A stretch of 34,532 nt of DNA from an uncultured Aquimarina sp. (GTDB taxonomy: Bacteria > Bacteroidota > Bacteroidia > Flavobacteriales > Flavobacteriaceae), in the NCBI GenBank assembly GCA_947498765.1, contig CANMLG010000032.1, positions 1-34,532 of the forward strand, given 5' to 3'. Shown here in pieces: positions 16,404 to 25,235 of the stretch. The translations under genes and the position numbers were made by a program. The notes beneath the pieces were generated by a model. It was not told the DNA's origin, did not search any database, and was given only the letters and a program-made list of their open reading frames with translations. The number at the start of each line of letters is the position of its first letter. Position 1 is the stretch's first letter.

Positions 16404-17654
16404 TTACCTATTTTTTAATTCTTTTACCCTATTTTTTAAAAAAAGTATTAATCTAACAACCACATTTTTTTTTAAACGACGATTCTCATTACGTAAATTA
16501 CTAGCTTCTGCATTTAATATTTGTAATTGACTTAACAAATCATAACCTCTTTTTTTATCAAAAGATAATTCTTTAAAATTTGTGCGTATTTGTTTTAATC
16601 TATTACTCATTATAGATCCTACTGCGGTGTATGACAATTTATTTTTTATATCTTCTTTAGCTAAACGGGATTTTTCATTTCTTAGTTGATCATTTTCATG
16701 AACCAATTTCATTTTATTTATTGTGTCCTCTAAAATTGGATACCCCCAAATGGTTTTATCAGAAAAAATAGTATCTGGGTTTTCAATTAATCCTACTTCA
16801 CAATCTACCAGGTAACTATTATTCTTATTCATGTACTCTTTATTTCCTGAATAATTTGAAGCTAAAGTTGGTTTCCCAAAATACATGGCTTCCGCAAGTG
16901 TTAAACCAAAACCCTCTGAATGATGCAAAGACAAATAGCAATCACAATTATTTATTAAATGATCAACACTATTACGATCTAAATCAACGTCAATTATTTT
17001 AATATTTTCACTCCCCTTTACAAAAGAATGTATTTTTTTTTCTAATTTCTTGTAGTCTTTTGAACTTGATGTTTTTATAATTAATTCTACATTTTCATTA
17101 TCATAAAATGCTTTTTTAAATGCTTCAATTAAATGAAATGGATTTTTCCTTTCTACAGAACTATGATAATTAAAAATAAATAAAAAACTAAATTTATCCT
17201 TTGAAAAACGTATTGGCAATTTATCGTTCTTTAAAGGCTTTAACTCTACTCCCACAGGATGAGGAACTACAATAATGGGCCCTTCATAAACTTTTGAGAA
17301 AATAAATTTACAATAACCAGAAGGTGTCCATACTTCATTAAATAAGTTTATTGCTTTTGTTAATTTATCAGGAATATATTCTGATTCCCATGGTAAAAAT
17401 AAAATGGTATATCTATCAATAAAAAATTGCGGATTAATAACACAAAAAAAATTATCAATATCGTTTAATGAAATTTGTACTAAATTTACCGAATAACTAA
17501 AATCATACTCATAAGCACGACTTCGCTTTAATAATTCGTAATCAATTTCTGAAACAGATACTCCAACAGATTTTAATGCTTTTAAATTTAGTCTTACCGC
17601 TTCTCCTAGACCAAACTTTCCATTTATATAACCTAAAACATTTATTCCATTCAT
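16404..17654 (-). CDS. Glycosyltransferase family 4 with C-terminal coiled coil
   Basis: A 416-residue GT4 enzyme. The N-terminus reads NVLGYINGKFGLGEAVR, with the acceptor loop typical of this subgroup, and residues about 85-140 read LPWESEYIPDK...VWTPSGYCK, as in mannosyltransferase-like members. The donor lobe contains FNYHSSVERKNPFHLIEAF (about 155-175) and the E-x7-E pair Glu247/Glu255 in SEGFGLTLAE. After the catalytic domain (to about 350) a charged helical tail (about 375-400, LQILNAEASNLRNENRRLKK) looks like a short coiled coil, followed by a basic, hydrophobic end that could touch the membrane. The promoter's -7 box is 26 bases before the ATG. It stands alone on its strand, between IS debris and the divergent TMTC-like gene. 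Confidence 0.88.
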   Translation of the reverse strand: MNGINVLGYINGKFGLGEAVRLNLKALKSVGVSVSEIDYELLKRSRAYEYDFSYSVNLVQISLNDIDNFFCVINPQFFIDRYTILFLPWESEYIPDKLTKAINLFNEVWTPSGYCKFIFSKVYEGPIIVVPHPVGVELKPLKNDKLPIRFSKDKFSFLFIFNYHSSVERKNPFHLIEAFKKAFYDNENVELIIKTSSSKDYKKLEKKIHSFVKGSENIKIIDVDLDRNSVDHLINNCDCYLSLHHSEGFGLTLAEAMYFGKPTLASNYSGNKEYMNKNNSYLVDCEVGLIENPDTIFSDKTIWGYPILEDTINKMKLVHENDQLRNEKSRLAKEDIKNKLSYTAVGSIMSNRLKQIRTNFKELSFDKKRGYDLLSQLQILNAEASNLRNENRRLKKNVVVRLILFLKNRVKELKNR

Positions 17655-17679
17655 CTACCAAATAATAATTTACAGCTAA

Positions 17680-17687
17680 CAAAGCTA
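17680..17687 (-). promoter_or_regulatory. -7 box (TAGCTTTG) for the second GT4 gene
   Basis: Exact TAnnTTTG match on the minus strand, about 26 bases upstream of the ATG at 17,654, in the 165-base spacer shared with the divergent TMTC-like gene. No TTG was seen at -33. Confidence 0.5.
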
Positions 17688-17791
17688 CAAATTAAATAGC
17701 TGTTCTGCGTTGAATAAATTAAATTGTTCTCACAATTGATTTTAAACTTTATAATATATACTAGTATGATAAAAATGTCTAATAGGTATAG

Positions 17792-17799
17792 TATATTTG
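17792..17799 (+). promoter_or_regulatory. -7 box (TATATTTG) for the TMTC-like gene
   Basis: Exact TAnnTTTG match on the plus strand, 20 bases before the ATG at 17,820, implying a very short leader. With the box at 17,680-17,687 it forms a divergent promoter pair. No -33 TTG is evident. Confidence 0.5.
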
Positions 17800-17819
17800 A
17801 ATAGAACAATAGAAATCAT

Positions 17820-20153
17820 ATGCCTAAAGCAATTTCAATTTTAAAAGAAAAAAGGACTTGGTCATTTTTTATACTAATGACCACAGTAACTACATTAATT
17901 TATTTAAATCATTTTGATAATGGGTTTCATTTTGATGATTCGCATACCATAATTGATAATGTAAATATTAGAAGCTTAGCTAATATTCCTGACTTTTTTG
18001 TTGATGGTACTATGAGTAGTTCTTTTCCTCAAAACCAAACCTATCGCCCTGTAGTAACCACTACTACTGCTATAGATTATTGGCTTGCTGGCGGAAACAA
18101 CCCTTTCTTTTTTCATTTAAGCAATTTCATTTTTTTTCTATGTCAAGGCGTTCTCATTTTTCTATTTGTATTTAAAATTTGTGAACTTTCGCAAAAAAAC
18201 GCCCTTAACTTTTATATTGCTGCCTTGAGTACTGGCTTTTATATGATACATCCAGTAATGGCCGAAACTGTAAATTACATTATTTCTCGTTCCGACATTC
18301 AATCTACCTTTTTTGTATTATTAGCCTTTGTGGTATATCAATATTCGCCAAAAGCTAAAAAGTATTATTTCTATTTAATTCCAGTGCTTTTAGGAGCCTT
18401 AGCCAAGCCAACTGCAATTATGTTTGCTCCTTTACTATTTGTGTATATAATGTTAATTGAAGATAATTCTAGCGCTATAAAAATCAACGGATCTAGCTTA
18501 TTTAATGCCTTAAAATCGAGTCTAATTTCATTTATATTTTGCGGTGCCCTTTATCTTTTTATTAATTACATGTCGCCAAGTACCTATGCTACAGGTGGTG
18601 GTCAATTATTTAATTATCTAATTACACAACCAGCTGTACTTAGTTACTATTTTGGTAGTTTATTTTTCCCTATTTCTTTAAGTGCAGATACCGATTGGAT
18701 ACCTTTTGAATACTTATTTTCTATGCCCACATTTTTAGGCTTTATCTTTTTAGTCGGATTTATCTACACTACTTTTATTTGCCTAACCAAAAAAGAATTA
18801 AAACCAATTGCATTTGGATTACTTTGGTTTTTACTTGCTCTTGCACCCACATCTAGCTTAATTCCTTTAGCTGAAGTGTTAAATGATCACCGAATGTTTT
18901 TCCCATATATTGGGCTTATTTTGGCATTGGGTTGGGCAATGGGACAATTTTATTTAAAATTTAAAAATGAATATTCTTGGAAGTTAAATGATAAAATCAT
19001 CGCTATAGTAATTTTGTTTGGCTTATATGGTTTTGGTACTTTTCAGCGTAATATTGTTTGGGATAATGATCAAAGTTTGTGGAAAGATGTTACCCAAAAA
19101 AGCCCAAAAAATGGTAGAGGTTGGATGAATTATGGTTTATCCCATATGAGAAAAGGGAATTATGATTTAGCTGAAGCTAATTTTAATAAGGCATTAAAAT
19201 TCACTCCTAAATATCATACTTTATACACTAATTTAGGGATTTTAAATAGTGCAAAAGGAAAAATTAATAAAGCCGAAGAGAACTTTAAAAACGCTATTTC
19301 ATATGGATCTGTTTATTATACCTCTTTTTATTTTTATGCAGATTTCTTAACTAAACAAAATAGGCATACAGAGGCTATTGAAAACTTAAACAAATCACAC
19401 GAAATTGCACCGACGCATATACCCACCCTCAATTTATTAATGCAAAACTATTTAGAGTTAAATGATTGGGACAATTTAAAGAATATTACTGAAAAGGCTA
19501 AAAAATTACAACCCAACAACCCAGAATTGGTTAAGTATGAAGTTGCTGCCATAAAAAAAATTAATAAACTAACTATTGAAGAACAATTATTAGAAAAATC
19601 TCCGAACGAAAAAGCTTTATTGGCATTATGCAACAAATACTATTCAAAAAATAATTACACAAAAGCTATTGATATTGCTAATAAAGTTATTGCTATAAAT
19701 CCTAATTCTGCTGCTGCTTATAATAACATTTGCTCCATTAATAATACAATAGGCAATTTTGAAATAGCAAAAAAAGCTTGTCAAAAGGCTATTTACATTG
19801 ACCCTAATTTTACACTTGCAAAAAACAACTTACAAAGTGTTATAGCTCGTAAAAAAGATTTAGAATCTCATTTTAGTGATTTGAAAAAAAATCCATCTGA
19901 AGCTAATTATATAAAAATAACCTTAGCCCTTTACAATTATAAAAAAACAGAAAAAGCAGTTACATATGCTCAGGAAGGTCTGACTAAATACCCTAAATCT
20001 TTAGTACTTTATAATAACATTACTGCTTCATACAATGGACTACAAAAATGGGAAAAAGCAATTGAATACGCTAAAAAAGGCCTAAAAATTGATCCTAATT
20101 TTCAATTGCTTAAAAACAACTACAACTATTCTCTTTCCAAAATTAAACAATAG
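17820..20153 (+). CDS. TMTC-like polytopic membrane protein with C-terminal TPR domain
   Basis: A 777-residue protein. Residues 1-430 hold about eleven membrane segments with a GT-C-like layout: after helix 1 comes an acidic extracytoplasmic loop (FHFDDSHTI, about 38-46), then NQTYRPVVT, and later HPVMAETVNYIISRSDIQ, all characteristic of the TMTC/DUF1736 group of lipid-linked-sugar O-mannosyltransferases. Residues 432-777 are tetratricopeptide repeats, recognisable by A..NF.KAL...P...Y..LG units; some are degenerate. The likely role is transfer of a sugar from polyprenyl phosphate to a protein or glycan outside the inner membrane, with the TPR part binding a partner. The GT2 enzymes nearby could supply the lipid donor. 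It is a single gene whose stop lies 6 bp from the convergent membrane-protein gene. Function is inferred from topology and motif. Confidence 0.82.
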   Translation: MPKAISILKEKRTWSFFILMTTVTTLIYLNHFDNGFHFDDSHTIIDNVNIRSLANIPDFFVDGTMSSSFPQNQTYRPVVTTTTAIDYWLAGGNNPFFFHLSNFIFFLCQGVLIFLFVFKICELSQKNALNFYIAALSTGFYMIHPVMAETVNYIISRSDIQSTFFVLLAFVVYQYSPKAKKYYFYLIPVLLGALAKPTAIMFAPLLFVYIMLIEDNSSAIKINGSSLFNALKSSLISFIFCGALYLFINYMSPSTYATGGGQLFNYLITQPAVLSYYFGSLFFPISLSADTDWIPFEYLFSMPTFLGFIFLVGFIYTTFICLTKKELKPIAFGLLWFLLALAPTSSLIPLAEVLNDHRMFFPYIGLILALGWAMGQFYLKFKNEYSWKLNDKIIAIVILFGLYGFGTFQRNIVWDNDQSLWKDVTQKSPKNGRGWMNYGLSHMRKGNYDLAEANFNKALKFTPKYHTLYTNLGILNSAKGKINKAEENFKNAISYGSVYYTSFYFYADFLTKQNRHTEAIENLNKSHEIAPTHIPTLNLLMQNYLELNDWDNLKNITEKAKKLQPNNPELVKYEVAAIKKINKLTIEEQLLEKSPNEKALLALCNKYYSKNNYTKAIDIANKVIAINPNSAAAYNNICSINNTIGNFEIAKKACQKAIYIDPNFTLAKNNLQSVIARKKDLESHFSDLKKNPSEANYIKITLALYNYKKTEKAVTYAQEGLTKYPKSLVLYNNITASYNGLQKWEKAIEYAKKGLKIDPNFQLLKNNYNYSLSKIKQ

Positions 20154-20159
20154 TTTTTT

Positions 20160-21353
20160 TTAAGAAAAATGTCCAGAAAAATACATATGAAAAAGATAAA
20201 GAAATCCAGATATAACATGTAAAAAAAATAATCCTGATATAACAATAAACTTATTAGTATAGCGCTCTTTTGTAAATAATTTAGGTAATAAAAACAAAAT
20301 ACAAGCCAAAACCAGCATATACATACAAATTATATTTTGCCACGTAAAATTACCATGAAACTTTCTTGGTCCTTCTTCAATAATAAAAGTGCCAATTATA
20401 AATCCAAAAAAAGAATATGCCAAAGCATATAAAAATGGCCTAAACTTTAAAATCTCTTTATAACAAATTAGTACTGCTATTGGAAAAACATATGAAATAA
20501 TCAGACCAACTGGAATATACCAATAAGGAATATAAACGTTTAAAAATTCAAAGGCATATCCTATTACAACTTCACTTTTCCCTTCGTAAAAAGAACCTAT
20601 TGTTAAATAATATATTGCAATATATTGCAATATTAAAGCAACAGATCCTATTATTAAAGGAATTGATTTAAATACAGATTTTTTAAAGTTGTTTAGATTA
20701 AAATATCTAAGAATGGATAAAAAATAAACTGGAAAAAAAACAAAAATAAATGATGGTTTAATAAAGATGCTTAAAATTGTTAATACAGTTATCTTAATAA
20801 TTTCCTTATTAAAAAAATTGACTTTTTCTAATTTAGAAACTTTTAAATGTTCTTTGAATAAAGCTAAAGCAAATGGAGTTACAAAAATTAATGTCGAATT
20901 ATGCCAAAGTACAGATGGAACTCTACTTAAATACATATACCTTAAAGTATAAAAATTATATATATCGGGTATTGAAAAGAAAAAAAGTAACATAACAGCT
21001 ATAAATACTATTGCATTTTTTTTAAATCTATGATTTATATCTGTACTAAAACTATATAAAAACTGTTTAGTTATATAATATTTTGCTACCGTTGAACCAG
21101 AAACAATAACCACTGTTGCTATTCTTATTAAAGAGATTTTACTAGTAAACCCAGACATTAGGTTTACTAAATAAAAAAACATAAAGTGTGGAGTATAACT
21201 TACTTTTCCTGCATTTACTCGCAAAATAAAATCAGTATGCTCATTAAAATCGGTACTTATAAATAAAAATAAATACCAAAAAAGAAAGTAGAAAAAAACA
21301 AAAAGAACTACTAAATCAATATGTTTAAAACTTAGATTTTTTTTAAAATCCAT
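20160..21353 (-). CDS. Polytopic GT-C-like membrane protein, paralogue of the one at 25236-26462
   Basis: A 397-residue protein with about ten membrane helices. After helix 1 the first loop has FISTDFNEHTDFI, an acidic loop like those holding the catalytic Asp in GT-C glycosyltransferases. It also has LSRVPSVLWHNST, IPYWYIPVGLIISY, CYKEILKFRP and NFTWQNIICMYM. I do not recognise a named family. It aligns from end to end with the protein at 25,236-26,462 and shares all these blocks, so the two arose by duplication. It is the last gene of the seven-gene minus operon, 37 bp after the HTTM gene. Alternatives are a flippase or a Wzy-type polymerase; the early acidic loop makes a lipid-linked sugar transferase the best guess. 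Confidence 0.75.
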   Translation of the reverse strand: MDFKKNLSFKHIDLVVLFVFFYFLFWYLFLFISTDFNEHTDFILRVNAGKVSYTPHFMFFYLVNLMSGFTSKISLIRIATVVIVSGSTVAKYYITKQFLYSFSTDINHRFKKNAIVFIAVMLLFFFSIPDIYNFYTLRYMYLSRVPSVLWHNSTLIFVTPFALALFKEHLKVSKLEKVNFFNKEIIKITVLTILSIFIKPSFIFVFFPVYFLSILRYFNLNNFKKSVFKSIPLIIGSVALILQYIAIYYLTIGSFYEGKSEVVIGYAFEFLNVYIPYWYIPVGLIISYVFPIAVLICYKEILKFRPFLYALAYSFFGFIIGTFIIEEGPRKFHGNFTWQNIICMYMLVLACILFLLPKLFTKERYTNKFIVISGLFFLHVISGFLYLFHMYFSGHFS

Positions 21354-21390
21354 AATTATTTTAGATGTACCATGATTACTCTTATATTCA

Positions 21391-22944
21391 TTATTTTTTT
21401 GGAGTTGAATTCCAAATTAATCTAGTCTGGTTGTTTTCCCAAACTAATTTACCAACGGATTCCCACTTTGCATTCATATTTTTTGTCAAAAGATTCTTTT
21501 CCCATTTTTTAGGAGAAATTATCTGTTTTTTAACAATTTCAAATATATGTTTATTACGAAGGTTAATATTATTATTAAACGCCCAAAATGAAGAAAACCG
21601 AGTAAAACCCTGCCTCAAAGAATATGAATTTTGTTTTACATAAGGACCATTAACTCTCCATATCCAATTAATCCAGGTCCCCCCTTTTAGATATTCGCCA
21701 GGCATTCCATTTTCATCTAAAATAGGCAAAAATTGATCTTTATATTTTAAAGTATAAAGATTTTGATATCCCCTAAAATGACTATCCATAAAAACCGGAT
21801 GTCCTGTTATACCTGTATAGTGCAACAAGTTTATATTAAAACTTGTAGTTACTTTGCTCTTTTTAAAAAAACTATAATAAAATTGGAACTGAGCTAAAAT
21901 AGCAAACAATAAAATTAAAGTTAAGCTTACATTTCGTAATTTCTCTTTAATATTATATCGAAAACTATCTTCAACGATGAATCGTTTAAAAAAACTTAAG
22001 TTATACCTAGCTACTGATTCTATTTTAGGAGTGACTACTACTTCTCCACTAAAAAAAACTTTTTTTAAATCTTCTATTTTTTTTTCGGAAGTTATGTTCT
22101 CAATATTTCTAAAAAACAAAAATCTTATTTTTTGCCAATAAGAAATCGGTATAACTAATATGTATATACTTAAACAACCTAATGCAAAAAAGGGTATTGG
22201 GTATGATATATATATCCCTATATGTAAAAAAAAACCAATAACTAAAATTGGTATTCTGAACTTTTTAAACCAAAAAAGGAAAATAAACAAAAGTTCAAAA
22301 CCGAATACAAAATATGACAAAAATTTAATTAATGATTCTTCATTTAAAATCCATTGAAACTTTGATATTGCTATTTGCGGTAATGATGATGGCAGCCAAA
22401 TTCCTAAACCATTTAACCACCCTGGAGAGTTTAATTTAAAAACATATGCTGAATCAAAATAAACTAAAGCTAAACCCATAAATACAGGTAAAAAATAGTT
22501 AAGTTTAGATACGTTATATGATTTTTTAAAAATTCCCGCTTTAATTAAATAACGCTTTTTCAATAAATAATCGATAGAAAAAGCATTCCCTACAGGCAAA
22601 AAAATCAATAATAAATTTATCCCTGTGTAAGTATAAAACATGTGATATTCATAGCTAACAGCACTCGAAATAAAAATTAAAGTAAAAATATAATTGATTA
22701 TGGAAATCAAAAAAGTCCTATATCCTACAATTAATAAAATAATTATACTAATCCAAAGACTTAACAATAATCCATTATTTGGATAGTTTGGCCCAAAATA
22801 GGGAATATCATGAAAATAAAGCTCTCTAAACTTATACAAATGCCTTGCTTCTAACAAAAGAACTAAACTATAAACAGCTCTAAAAACTCCTAATCCAAAT
22901 GGAGATACTTTTTTGAAAAAAAAATTCTGTAAAAGTTTAATCAT
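21391..22944 (-). CDS. HTTM-domain (vitamin K-dependent gamma-carboxylase-like) membrane protein
   Basis: A 517-residue membrane protein of the HTTM group, the four-helix module shared with vitamin K-dependent gamma-carboxylase. Typical blocks are FGLGVFRAVYSLVLLLEARHLY (about 17-38), with the family's F-x-x-x-R near the start of helix 1, YHMFYTYTGINLLLIFLPVG (about 108-127), SPGWLNGLGIWLPSS and FGFELLFIFLFWF. The hydrophobic part ends near residue 290 and another helix lies at about 340-360. The C-terminal 160 residues are a soluble extracytoplasmic domain rich in Trp, Asn and aromatic residues. It sits in the middle of the glycan operon (9 bp after neuD-like, 37 bp before the GT-C paralogue), which suggests a cell-envelope job rather than protein carboxylation, but the reaction is unknown. 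Confidence 0.78.
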   Translation of the reverse strand: MIKLLQNFFFKKVSPFGLGVFRAVYSLVLLLEARHLYKFRELYFHDIPYFGPNYPNNGLLLSLWISIIILLIVGYRTFLISIINYIFTLIFISSAVSYEYHMFYTYTGINLLLIFLPVGNAFSIDYLLKKRYLIKAGIFKKSYNVSKLNYFLPVFMGLALVYFDSAYVFKLNSPGWLNGLGIWLPSSLPQIAISKFQWILNEESLIKFLSYFVFGFELLFIFLFWFKKFRIPILVIGFFLHIGIYISYPIPFFALGCLSIYILVIPISYWQKIRFLFFRNIENITSEKKIEDLKKVFFSGEVVVTPKIESVARYNLSFFKRFIVEDSFRYNIKEKLRNVSLTLILLFAILAQFQFYYSFFKKSKVTTSFNINLLHYTGITGHPVFMDSHFRGYQNLYTLKYKDQFLPILDENGMPGEYLKGGTWINWIWRVNGPYVKQNSYSLRQGFTRFSSFWAFNNNINLRNKHIFEIVKKQIISPKKWEKNLLTKNMNAKWESVGKLVWENNQTRLIWNSTPKK

Positions 22945-22953
22945 TAAAAAAAT

Positions 22954-23613
22954 TTATAAATGAGTATCTATACTATTTTCACTATAACTTTTTGTTCCTT
23001 CTTGCGAATACACCTCATTCTCTTTAGTACTCTTTTTAATTACCCCTCCACAACCAATAATGTTTTTTTTAGCAATGACAAGGTTATCCCTTACTGTGGC
23101 ATTAATACCTATAAAGCAATTTTCCTTAACTCTAGTTTTCCCTGACACAACTGCTCCAGGGGCAAAAAAACAATGAGCTCCAACTTGTGAATGATGTGCT
23201 ACAATACTTCCCGACCACATTATAGTATTAACCCCTATTGTAGCCTTAGGCTCTACTATACATCCATCAAAAATAAAACAATTTTCTCCAATACAGTTTT
23301 TATCAAAAACTATTGCTTTAGGACTTATATATGTCAAAAATTGATATCCTTTATTTTTAGATTCTTTATACAAGCGCTCTCTAACTGTATTCACTTTGTT
23401 AGGCCCAATTAATACTAATAATTTAACCTTATTAGGAGGATACTTTAATTTTAAATCTTCAAAATTAACTACTTCTAAACCACAAAAGTTTTTTGTTTTA
23501 TTATATAATTTCTCAACAGAAAATGCAATTACATTTGCTATTCGATCTCTTTGCAAATACTCTAATGCAATTTCTGCTAAATTACCTGTACCAATAATTA
23601 CGATATCTTCCAT
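22954..23613 (-). CDS. NeuD/PglD-family sugar O- or N-acyltransferase
   Basis: A 219-residue hexapeptide-repeat acyltransferase. The N-terminal Rossmann-like domain (1-80, starting MEDIVIIGTGNLAEIALEY) is the PglD_N sugar-nucleotide-binding domain. From about 95 to 195 a left-handed beta-helix is built from hexapeptide turns. VAHHSQVGAHCFFAPGAVVSG carries the conserved His pair used as catalytic base. The family acetylates UDP-4-amino sugars (PglD) or sialic acid (NeuD), using acetyl-CoA. In this operon an RffA-like aminotransferase is upstream, so the amino group it makes is a plausible target. O-acetylation of another sugar is the alternative. Gaps of 5 and 9 bases to its neighbours show tight co-transcription. 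Confidence 0.88.
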   Translation of the reverse strand: MEDIVIIGTGNLAEIALEYLQRDRIANVIAFSVEKLYNKTKNFCGLEVVNFEDLKLKYPPNKVKLLVLIGPNKVNTVRERLYKESKNKGYQFLTYISPKAIVFDKNCIGENCFIFDGCIVEPKATIGVNTIMWSGSIVAHHSQVGAHCFFAPGAVVSGKTRVKENCFIGINATVRDNLVIAKKNIIGCGGVIKKSTKENEVYSQEGTKSYSENSIDTHL

Positions 23614-23618
23614 AATCT

Positions 23619-24536
23619 CTATTCGTAAATTTTAGATATAATGGTTAAAGGCCTCTGTTTAACTTCGCTAAAAATTTTAGACATATAAATCCCTAAAATC
23701 CCCATACTAATTAAAATCAATCCGCTTAAAAACCAAATAGAAATAATGATCGAAGGCCAACCTTTCAAATATTCTTGATAAAAAACAGCTCTTATTGTAA
23801 AATATATTAAACCAAAAAAAGATGTAAAACTAACAAAAAGACCTAAATAGAAAACATATACCAATAACCTATTAGATGTGGCCGTTATGGCATTTACTAA
23901 TAAACTCATTCTCTTTCGAAAAGTATAACTCGTATCTGGCCTTGAACCTTTGGAAATAACTATGGATTCTTGTCTAAATCCTACCATAGCAAAAACACCT
24001 GCTAAAAATAATTCTTTCTCACTATACTTTATAAGAGCATTAAGATAACTCCGTTTCATTAATCGAGCCATTAAAATATTTTCAGGAATTTTAATTTCTG
24101 ATAATAAATTAAAAATTTTGTAAAAAAATTGCCCCGATTTTCTTTCAAAAAACTTTCCCTTTCGCTGTTTTTGTATACCAAAAACAACATCAATATTATT
24201 TTCTGAATTTAATTTCTTAAAAAAATCTCTTAAAATTTCAGGGGGTTCTTCCAAATCAATATCTAACAAAAAAACATATGCTCCATCAACAAAATTAAGG
24301 CCTGTCATTACAGCTTTATGGTGACCAAAATTCCTCGAAAGTTCAATTAATTTAATATTATTGTCTATCTCTTTTAATTGTAAAACTTTCTTATTTGAAG
24401 AATCCGGAGAACCATCATTAACAAAAACAATTTCATAATCATCTGTAATCTCTTTCACTACAATTACAATCCTGCTATAGAATTCTTCTACAAAGCGTTC
24501 AGATTTATAAAGTGTTGTAACAACGGATAATTTCAT
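23619..24536 (-). CDS. GT2 glycosyltransferase, polyprenyl-phosphate type (GtrB/ArnC-like)
   Basis: A 305-residue inverting family 2 enzyme. The GT-A domain has VVTTLYKSE at the start, FVNDGSPDSS at 38-47, LSRNFGHHKAVMTGL at 66-80 and the DxD-type metal site D92-I-D94, followed by LEEPPE. Two membrane helices near 230-250 and 265-290 fit the DPM1/GtrB/ArnC architecture, where a sugar is moved from a nucleotide to polyprenyl phosphate on the cytoplasmic face. It starts at ATG 24,536, one base after wbqC ends, and ends 5 bases before the acyltransferase. One of three such enzymes in the window. The sugar is unknown. Confidence 0.9.
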   Translation of the reverse strand: MKLSVVTTLYKSERFVEEFYSRIVIVVKEITDDYEIVFVNDGSPDSSNKKVLQLKEIDNNIKLIELSRNFGHHKAVMTGLNFVDGAYVFLLDIDLEEPPEILRDFFKKLNSENNIDVVFGIQKQRKGKFFERKSGQFFYKIFNLLSEIKIPENILMARLMKRSYLNALIKYSEKELFLAGVFAMVGFRQESIVISKGSRPDTSYTFRKRMSLLVNAITATSNRLLVYVFYLGLFVSFTSFFGLIYFTIRAVFYQEYLKGWPSIIISIWFLSGLILISMGILGIYMSKIFSEVKQRPLTIISKIYE

Positions 24537-24537
24537 T

Positions 24538-25227
24538 TTAAATAAAACTCTTTAAGTATTTTTTAGAATCATTTCCTTCATTAAATAAAAGATCTAATAT
24601 ACTCACAGTATGCACAAATGGTAATGACATTTGATTATACTCCTTGTAACCAGAATAATCCATCCATTTTATAGATATATTGTTTGATGTAAACAGCTCT
24701 TCCTCTAGGTAATTTTTGGCTGTGGGGCCAGATACATAAATATCTCCATTCAATTTTTTACACGCATCTACTAATCGAGTAACACGATCACCTTCTAGGT
24801 TTAAATCTCGACTATTTATCAATTCTGTTGAAATACCTAATAATCTACAAATTAACTGAATGAATATAAAGTTTATTTCACTCAATAAATTGGTATTCAT
24901 ATTCAAATATAATGATTCTAATTCTACTTTATACTTATTAAAATAAGATGCTTTTCCATAAGTAGCTTGGATCATTTTCCAATGCTTTATATTCCAATTA
25001 GTAGTTGCTACAAAAGTTTCATCTATTGTTTGATCTAATTTTGCTTGCTTTACAGGAATCGTTATCCATTCTACCCCTTTTTTTGTTTTTAGTAAATTTC
25101 TATTTCTCCAATCATTTTTTGTGTATTGCACTTCATCATAAATCACAAAAACGTCTACACTGTTAATCATATCAAAATACCCTTTCCAAGGTATATAATT
25201 GGATTGTGAAATAGCTATTTTTTTCAT
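24538..25227 (-). CDS. WbqC family protein
   Basis: A 229-residue cytosolic protein of the WbqC family (PF08889), found almost only in O-antigen and other surface-glycan loci. The family's N-terminal signature is clear: AISQSNYIPWKGYFDMI (5-21), VIYDEVQYTKNDWRNRN (28-44) and WITIPV. The biochemical role is not settled; the conserved context with sugar aminotransferases and acyl/formyltransferases suggests work on a modified amino sugar. A GTG immediately precedes the ATG; I use the ATG at 25,227. It lies 8 bp after the GT-C-like gene and 1 bp before the GT2 gene. Recognition is strong; function is not known. Confidence 0.9.
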   Translation of the reverse strand: MKKIAISQSNYIPWKGYFDMINSVDVFVIYDEVQYTKNDWRNRNLLKTKKGVEWITIPVKQAKLDQTIDETFVATTNWNIKHWKMIQATYGKASYFNKYKVELESLYLNMNTNLLSEINFIFIQLICRLLGISTELINSRDLNLEGDRVTRLVDACKKLNGDIYVSGPTAKNYLEEELFTSNNISIKWMDYSGYKEYNQMSLPFVHTVSILDLLFNEGNDSKKYLKSFI

Positions 25228-25235
25228 CACTAATA

